NCBI RefSeq assembly: GCF_013141725.1
Contig: NZ_WHNZ01000074.1
Coordinates: 1 to 64,000 of the forward strand
Source of the DNA: Paenibacillus planticolens
GTDB lineage: Bacteria > Bacillota > Bacilli > Paenibacillales > NBRC-103111
DNA: 64,000 nt
Reading direction: 5' to 3'
Positions 59,101-64,000 of the stretch are shown piece by piece; within the stretch, counting starts at the first letter, position 1; every line of letters starts with the position of its first letter. The notes below the pieces were generated by a model. That model was not told the DNA's origin. It was given only the letters and a program-made list of their open reading frames with translations, and ran no database searches. A program made the position numbers and the translations under genes.

Positions 59101-59164
59101 GAGTTTGATCACCTTGTCCATCACGGCAAATTTGGATATAAACAAGACAAAACGCGTCATTTTT

Positions 59165-59183
59165 GAATCGTTGTCGAATCGTT
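59165..59183. promoter_or_regulatory. Direct repeat in the divergent AraC/dehydrogenase region
   Basis: GAATCGTT occurs twice with an 11-base period (59165-59172 and 59176-59183), so both copies face the same side of the helix. Direct repeats are the usual AraC site form. A TTGTCG (59171) and TAATTA (59194) pair with 17-base spacing overlap it. Confidence 0.45.
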
Positions 59184-59229
59184 ATGATTGCATTAATTAG
59201 TATACAACAATTGAAAGGGCGAGTGAGAG

Positions 59230-60207
59230 ATGAAAGTGGCAGTTGTCGGCTGTGGCGGAATGGGACAGTGGCATGCGCAGAGTTATGCGAAGATGCCCGG
59301 CGTAGAGCTGGTTGGCGTATGCGATCATGTCATGGCGTATGCGGAAGATGCGGCTAAAAAATGGGGAACGGCCGCATTTGGGTCGTTTGAGGAGATGCTT
59401 GCGGCCGTTTCGTTTGACGTGGTCAGCGTCGCAGTTCCTACTTTTGTACATAAAGAGGTTGTGCTCCAAGCCGCAAGAGCAGGGAAGCATGTGATTTGCG
59501 AGAAGCCGGTTGCGCTTCATCTGGAAGATGCACGCGAAATGATTTCCTGCTGCGAGGAAAATGAGGTCAGGCTGTTCATCGGACATGTCGTCCGCTTTTT
59601 CCCGGAATATGCGCAGATGAAGCAGCAGATAGATAACGGACACATCGGCAAAGTTGGAGTTGCGAATGCCCGGCGTGTGGGCGGTCATCCGGGAGAGGCC
59701 AGATCCTGGTTCATGGAGGCGGACAAAAGCGGAGGCGTCATCGTCGATTTAATGGTCCACGACATCGATTTCATGCGCTGGACGCTTGGCGAGGTCAAGT
59801 CGGTCTATGGGATGAACAAATGTGAGGGATCGATGGATTATGCACTCGTTACGCTTGTGTTTGAAAGCGGTGCGGTCGCCAATTTAGAGGCGTTCTGGGG
59901 ATATCCGGGCTCCTTCCGCTATGCGGTAGAGTTTGCCGGCTCTGAAGGGCTTGTCCGCACGGACAGCATGAGCGCGCAGTCATTGCAAATACGGAAGGTT
60001 TCACCTAAGGAGAGCGGTGCGAAAGTAGTTGAAATTCCGCAAAGTCCGAACTTCTTTGATCCGTATTACATCGAGCTTGAACATTTTCTGACTTGCATCC
60101 GCGAAGGCAGCGATCCAATCGTAACGGTACACGATGCATGCAAAGCTTTGGAAATCGCCAAAGCCGCGCTCGAATCGATTCGTACCGGCAAAGTCGTGCT
60201 GCTATAG
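59230..60207 (+). CDS. Gfo/Idh/MocA family NAD(P)-dependent oxidoreductase (1)
   Basis: This 325-residue cytoplasmic dehydrogenase has an N-terminal Rossmann fold (VAVVGCGGMGQWHAQSY), the EKPV motif with the conserved lysine, and a C-terminal alpha/beta domain with the MVHDIDFMRW histidine. Family members oxidise or epimerise sugars and inositols. It is followed 31 bases later by a second member, so the two probably act in one pathway. It is controlled in all likelihood by the divergent AraC protein. Confidence 0.92.
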   Translation: MKVAVVGCGGMGQWHAQSYAKMPGVELVGVCDHVMAYAEDAAKKWGTAAFGSFEEMLAAVSFDVVSVAVPTFVHKEVVLQAARAGKHVICEKPVALHLEDAREMISCCEENEVRLFIGHVVRFFPEYAQMKQQIDNGHIGKVGVANARRVGGHPGEARSWFMEADKSGGVIVDLMVHDIDFMRWTLGEVKSVYGMNKCEGSMDYALVTLVFESGAVANLEAFWGYPGSFRYAVEFAGSEGLVRTDSMSAQSLQIRKVSPKESGAKVVEIPQSPNFFDPYYIELEHFLTCIREGSDPIVTVHDACKALEIAKAALESIRTGKVVLL

Positions 60208-60238
60208 ACGGAGCTATCCATTCCGGGAGGGACATATC

Positions 60239-61225
60239 ATGGAAACTTTGAAAATAGGCATGATTAGCTTTGCGCACGGTCATGCTTTCAGTTACTTTAA
60301 TAGCTTAAGAAAGCTGCCTGAGGTTAAAATCGTTGGCATCGCCGATGAAGTGCAGAGCCGTGTAGAAGACATCGTCGATCGCTATGAGGTGCCGTATTAC
60401 GCAGATTACCGCGAGCTGCTCAAGCAGGATGTGGACGCTGTGGTCATATGCTCGGAAAACGTTCGTCATGCAAGCCTTGTGATTGAGGCAGCGAATGCGA
60501 AGAAACATGTGCTTTGCGAGAAGCCGCTTGGCACGACAATGGAAGAGATGGAGCGAATGATTGCTGCCTGCAAGCAAAACGGCGTTCAGCTTATGACGGC
60601 GTTTCCATGCCGCTACTTGGCGGCTGTGGTACGGGCGAAGGAAGCCATCGATCGAGGCGACATTGGTGACATTGTCGCGATTAAAGGGACGAATCATGGG
60701 GGCAACCCCGGAGGTTGGTTCATCGATAAGAGCTTATCAGGAGGCGGTGCTCTGTTGGATCACACCGTTCATGTGATGGACTTAATGAATTGGTTTCTGA
60801 AGTCGAAGGTGAAGGAAGTATACGCCTATGCCGCCACGTTGTTTCGGGAAGAGCTTGAGGTGGAGGATGCCGGCATGCTGCACGTTAAGTTCGAAAACGG
60901 TGTATTTGCCGTCCTGGACACGAGCTGGTCGCGTCCCAAATCGTTCCCGACTTGGGGCGACGTAACGATGGAAATTGTCGGTACACAGGGCGTTATCACC
61001 GTGGATGGCTTTGCGCAGAAGAACGATCTGTTCAGCAATGCTGCGGGCAAAGGACAGTATACCTTCTGGGGTGACGACATGGACGCGTTTATGATCCGCG
61101 ACTTCGTCAAGGCTCTGCTTCACGGCGAACAAGTACCCGTCACGGGTGAAGACGGTCTAAAAGCAGCAGAGGTGGCGCTTGCCGCTTACGAGTCTGTCAA
61201 GCTTGGGCAGCCTGTGGCGATGTAG
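60239..61225 (+). CDS. Gfo/Idh/MocA family NAD(P)-dependent oxidoreductase (2)
   Basis: This 328-residue relative of the preceding gene starts at an ATG preceded by GGGAGG. It has the Rossmann nucleotide-binding start GMISFAHGHAFSY, the EKPLGTT motif with the conserved Lys, and LLDHTVHVMDLMNW in the substrate domain. The first Gly-rich loop is atypical (no GxGxxG), so cofactor binding may differ. Together with the isomerase-like protein at 51187 it could process an oxidised sugar. Confidence 0.9.
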   Translation: METLKIGMISFAHGHAFSYFNSLRKLPEVKIVGIADEVQSRVEDIVDRYEVPYYADYRELLKQDVDAVVICSENVRHASLVIEAANAKKHVLCEKPLGTTMEEMERMIAACKQNGVQLMTAFPCRYLAAVVRAKEAIDRGDIGDIVAIKGTNHGGNPGGWFIDKSLSGGGALLDHTVHVMDLMNWFLKSKVKEVYAYAATLFREELEVEDAGMLHVKFENGVFAVLDTSWSRPKSFPTWGDVTMEIVGTQGVITVDGFAQKNDLFSNAAGKGQYTFWGDDMDAFMIRDFVKALLHGEQVPVTGEDGLKAAEVALAAYESVKLGQPVAM

Positions 61226-61231
61226 GTTAAG

Positions 61232-61278
61232 AGCTTGTTTCATCTAGTTCCTGGAGCTAGATGAAACGGGCTTTTTTT
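61232..61278 (+). terminator. Rho-independent terminator after the dehydrogenase pair
   Basis: GTTTCATCTAG / CTAGATGAAAC is a perfect 11-bp stem, extended by AGC / GCT, and followed by seven Ts. Confidence 0.92.
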
Positions 61279-61339
61279 GTTGATTGTGCCTCTTATTTAT
61301 GTGCGTGAGAGAGATACTTCATGTAGAGACGGCCATTAT

Positions 61340-61560
61340 CCATGCCCAGTAGGAAAATATGGGAACTACAGGGCGTTATTTTGCTAAAAGCAGCCCATTA
61401 GGTGAGGGGTTAGGAACTAGGGTCCGCTATTTCACCATTCTGAGCAAAAAGTAGAGGATTGAGATGAAATAAGACCCTGCAGTTCCCCTCGGGTGCACGA
61501 AATTCCGCTTTTCGCCGGAATAAGGGAACGGAGTTCCCTCAACCAGGCGGATCTCAAGAT
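61340..61560. repeat. Intergenic palindromic repeat-like element
   Basis: Imperfect inverted arms GGAACTAGGGTCCGCTATTT (from 61413) and TGAAATAAGACCCTGCAGTT (from 61465) face each other. Related fragments flank them: GGGAACTACAGGGCG near 61360 and GGGAACGGAGTTCCC near 61526. This looks like a dispersed intergenic repeat of Paenibacillus type. The remaining intergenic DNA up to 61903 has no convincing gene. Confidence 0.45.
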
Positions 61561-61903
61561 GAGCCGTTGTCGAGGTGAGAAGCTGTCCTGTCACAGTTCA
61601 AAAATAATCAATTAAAGGACAAGAAATATCATGAGGCAGTCTCTCATGAACCGATATAATTTACTTGTACGCATTGGATTTCGTCCAGTAGATCCGTCCA
61701 GCGCAGAAGTGTGTTCCTGTACGCAACAATGTAAGCGTTTGCGAATTTGTCTGTGCTCTTCATTACGGCTTTCTATAACTGATCTTGTCGAAACTCCAGA
61801 AATTTTGACGAACACAAAAGAAATAAAAGGACATCTCACCAAAATGCCCGAATGTATGGGGAGAAAGTCTTTTACAATATTTTGACATGACGGGGTGCCC
61901 AGG

Positions 61904-63682
61904 ATGAAGTTGTTAGCTAAACCGTGGACGTTTTCGGCGACGCTCCATGTCTTGTTAATCGTGATGGTTGTGTTCCCAATCGTAATTATTTCCACTATGA
62001 TTCTGCAAGTATACAAACGTGATTTGCTGCAGCAAACGACTGAACGCTCGCTGCAGACGCTGCATGCGGTCACCTATTCCGCACAGCAGGAAATCAGCAA
62101 AATCGAGTATGTCACGGCCGCCATCGGCGTGGACCGGGATATTTTATCGATCGCAACGGCTTTGCATCAAGAGGATGAGAGCAACCGCTACGCTTACATC
62201 AATGCACTTGGACTTGCGCTTAGCCGGTATACGTATTCCATGTCGAGCCAGCTTTTGGCTATTCATTTCTTTTATAAAGATAGCGGCGTGTACTCTTTTC
62301 AACAAAATTTGTCTACGGATGAGAAGGAAGTCCGCCAAATGGATTGGTACCGGAAGACACTCCGCCAAACGGATAACGTCCAGTTTCTAGGTCTGCAGCG
62401 AACGATGCTGTTCGGTCAAACCGTTCCGCTCGACGTGTCAGCGGCAATTGCTCCGAGCTCTTACCACACGTTAAGCGATGTGGAAATGGTCTGTTTTACA
62501 CTTAATCAGGAAGCGTTCGATAAAATTTTCCGCCAGCAGCCCTATGACAAATCCGCTTTTGTCATCGTCACCGCAGAAGGCCAGGTTGTTGCCGCCAGCA
62601 GCAACTGGGAGGCAGCCAGTGTGAATCCTGCAAGGCTAGCCCAAATCAGCACTGCCCGGGAAGGGCATTTTGTCGACAAGTCAGACAATCATGAGATGCT
62701 GGTAACGTATGCGGCCGTTGGCCAGACAGGGTGGAATGTCGTTCATGAAATTCCGTACAGCGAGCTGACGGCCAATTATAATCGCATTTATAAGATCGTC
62801 CTGCTCGTTACATTTGCTGTTATCGCGGTTTTCTTGATTATTTCCTTCTATTTGGTAAAAGGGTTGACCAGACCGATTCATGTGTTGGTACGCAAAATGT
62901 CCCTCGTCATGGAGGGAGATTTGAACGCCAAGATCGGCACATCTGGAATAGCCGAGATGGCTACGCTGGGCAGAACATTCAACCATATGCTGGATCAGAT
63001 CAAGCTGTTGATTCGGCAGCGCGAGGAAGAGGAGCAAATGAAACGGAAGGCGGAGTTTGCCGCTCTGCAATCGCAAATCAATCCGCATTTTCTGATTAAT
63101 ACGCTGAATGCGATTAAGCTGATGGCGCTCATCAGCAAGGTGGACAACATCCGAAATATGACGAACGCTTTGATGCGGCTCGTTTCTTCTTCTTTTAACC
63201 GAGGCGGCATTCTCACACGCTTTTCCGATGAAATTGAGAATTTGAAACATTATTTATACATTATGGAAATTCGCTATGGTCATAAATTCGAAGTGGAATG
63301 GCGGATTGATCCGCAAACGGAGTCGAAGTATTTGTTAAAGCTGCTGCTGCAGCCGATTCTGGAAAACAGTATTGTACACGGGATGGCCGGCAAGGAGTCG
63401 CAGGGTAAAATTCGCATTGAAGCACGAATCCAGGAAGGAAGCCTGTATATCGTGATTGCCGATAACGGCGAGGGAATGACGGAGGAGCAGATTTCACAAT
63501 TCCGGACGAAAAGCAGCCCGCATTCGTTTTCAGGAATGGGGTTTGCCAATGTGCATCATCGCATTCAACTGCATCACGGGGAAGACTACGGCTTACTCTT
63601 AGCCGCCAATGAGCCGGAAGGGACGAAAGTGACGATGAAAATTCCGCTTATTTTTAAAGATCGAGAAGAGGAATCGTTCTGA
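61904..63682 (+). CDS. YesM-type sensor histidine kinase (HK4)
   Basis: This kinase of about 592 residues has an N-terminal membrane segment, an extracellular dCache-like sensor, a second membrane segment (near 300-322), HAMP, His_kinase with H395 in INPHFLINTLNAIK, and HATPase (LLQPILENSIVHG, DNGEGM, GMGFANV). The ATG at 61904 follows GGGGTG; a GTG at 61895 is an alternative. A sugar-binding lipoprotein follows, and a regulator may lie beyond the window. Confidence 0.9.
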   Translation: MKLLAKPWTFSATLHVLLIVMVVFPIVIISTMILQVYKRDLLQQTTERSLQTLHAVTYSAQQEISKIEYVTAAIGVDRDILSIATALHQEDESNRYAYINALGLALSRYTYSMSSQLLAIHFFYKDSGVYSFQQNLSTDEKEVRQMDWYRKTLRQTDNVQFLGLQRTMLFGQTVPLDVSAAIAPSSYHTLSDVEMVCFTLNQEAFDKIFRQQPYDKSAFVIVTAEGQVVAASSNWEAASVNPARLAQISTAREGHFVDKSDNHEMLVTYAAVGQTGWNVVHEIPYSELTANYNRIYKIVLLVTFAVIAVFLIISFYLVKGLTRPIHVLVRKMSLVMEGDLNAKIGTSGIAEMATLGRTFNHMLDQIKLLIRQREEEEQMKRKAEFAALQSQINPHFLINTLNAIKLMALISKVDNIRNMTNALMRLVSSSFNRGGILTRFSDEIENLKHYLYIMEIRYGHKFEVEWRIDPQTESKYLLKLLLQPILENSIVHGMAGKESQGKIRIEARIQEGSLYIVIADNGEGMTEEQISQFRTKSSPHSFSGMGFANVHHRIQLHHGEDYGLLLAANEPEGTKVTMKIPLIFKDREEESF

Positions 63683-63721
63683 GTGTTCAAAAAAGATCAA
63701 CTCTATAGCCGAAAAGATCAT

Positions 63722-63749
63722 TTGGATGCGTTTACATCGCAGGTATGAT
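63722..63749 (+). promoter_or_regulatory. Candidate promoter with cre-like overlap before the last lipoprotein gene
   Basis: TTGGAT and TATGAT lie 16 bases apart, 50 bases upstream of the start. The overlapping TGTAAACGCATCCA (complement of 63723-63736) matches the CcpA cre consensus at most positions. This is suggestive only. Confidence 0.4.
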
Positions 63750-63798
63750 AAGAGTAGAACAAACGATTAAAGAATTATTCATTGGAGGGGTAACGAAG

Positions 63799-64000
63799 AT
63801 GGGAAAAAGAAGATTAGTGAGCACCGCATTAGTGAGTGGGATCGTGATGCTGAGTGCTTTAACAGGATGCGGCAAAGATACGGCTACGCAGCCTGCGGCG
63901 TCAACCAAGCCGGTAGAAACCCAAGCGGCAGCGGCGCCGACACCCAAACCGGCTGATCCGGTAAAGCTGAAGCTGGCGATGTGGGATGCCAAAGGAGACA
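63799..64000 (+). CDS. Sugar-binding ABC transporter lipoprotein (3' truncated by window edge)
   Basis: The ATG follows GGAGGGG. The first 67 residues show a signal peptide with the lipobox LTGC, an Ala/Pro/Thr-rich linker and the start of an SBP fold (KLKLAMWDAKGD). It is the probable first gene of another CUT1 transporter near HK4. Confidence 0.82.
   Translation, partial: MGKRRLVSTALVSGIVMLSALTGCGKDTATQPAASTKPVETQAAAAPTPKPADPVKLKLAMWDAKGD

Noticed and set aside
61612..62073. Open frames on both strands (61631-61885 + and 61612-62073 -) before HK4
   Set aside because: The products have non-protein-like composition and no ribosome binding site of quality; the - frame runs into the clear kinase gene.
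1..64000. Genomic island with mobile-element borders
   Set aside because: I found no transposase, integrase, tRNA or attachment repeat in the window, and base composition looks even.

Overview
The window looks like chromosomal DNA of a Paenibacillus or a close relative (Bacillota). The evidence is four YesM-type sensor kinases and two YesN-type regulators, sugar ABC transporters of both the CUT1 and CUT2 classes, many AraC-type regulators, AGGAGG-type ribosome binding sites, frequent TTG/GTG starts, and very large secreted glycanases. There are no transposases, phage genes, RNA genes or CRISPR arrays.

Region 1 (1-23.7 kb) is a run of giant secreted enzymes, all on the + strand. It opens with the dockerin tail of a truncated gene, followed by GH20 beta-hexosaminidase, GH29 alpha-L-fucosidase, GH84 beta-N-acetylglucosaminidase, an alkaline-phosphatase-superfamily phosphodiesterase, a right-handed beta-helix protein and a PL8 polysaccharide lyase. 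Region 2 (23.8-33.9 kb) holds a YesM/YesN two-component pair, a complete CUT2 sugar ABC transporter (lipoprotein, double ATPase, two permeases) and a second YesM kinase that is a paralogue of the first. Region 3 (34.0-44.5 kb) returns to giant secreted enzymes: a GH78 alpha-L-rhamnosidase and an 1816-residue GH3 glycosidase. Region 4 (44.7-52.1 kb) is a CUT1 ABC transporter without its own ATPase, a YesM/YesN pair and a sugar isomerase/epimerase. Region 5 (52.1-61.2 kb) carries cytoplasmic functions: a sulfatase, three AraC regulators, a PhyH-type dioxygenase, a small unknown protein, a secreted copper-amine-oxidase-stalk protein and two Gfo/Idh/MocA dehydrogenases. Region 6 (61.2-64.0 kb) has a repeat-bearing intergenic stretch, a fourth YesM kinase and the start of another sugar-binding lipoprotein.

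The standout is that all eight complete secreted enzymes end in a cohesin domain followed by a type I dockerin on the same polypeptide. Three of them have a FIVAR module in between. No separate scaffoldin, SLH domain or sortase signal is seen. This suggests a scaffold-free, 'daisy-chain' cellulosome-like complex for a complex fucose-, rhamnose-, HexNAc- and uronate-containing (perhaps phosphorylated or sulfated) glycan. The first dockerin calcium loop has an invariant Ile-Gly at the usual recognition positions, while the equivalent second-loop position varies in almost every protein. The closest precedent I know is the cohesin (X82) / FIVAR-dockerin pairing of Clostridium perfringens GH84 toxins.

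The likely flow is: extracellular enzymes release oligosaccharides; lipoprotein-dependent ABC transporters import them; YesM/YesN and AraC proteins sense them; the sulfatase, dehydrogenases, isomerase and dioxygenase process them inside. The substrate assignments are inference.
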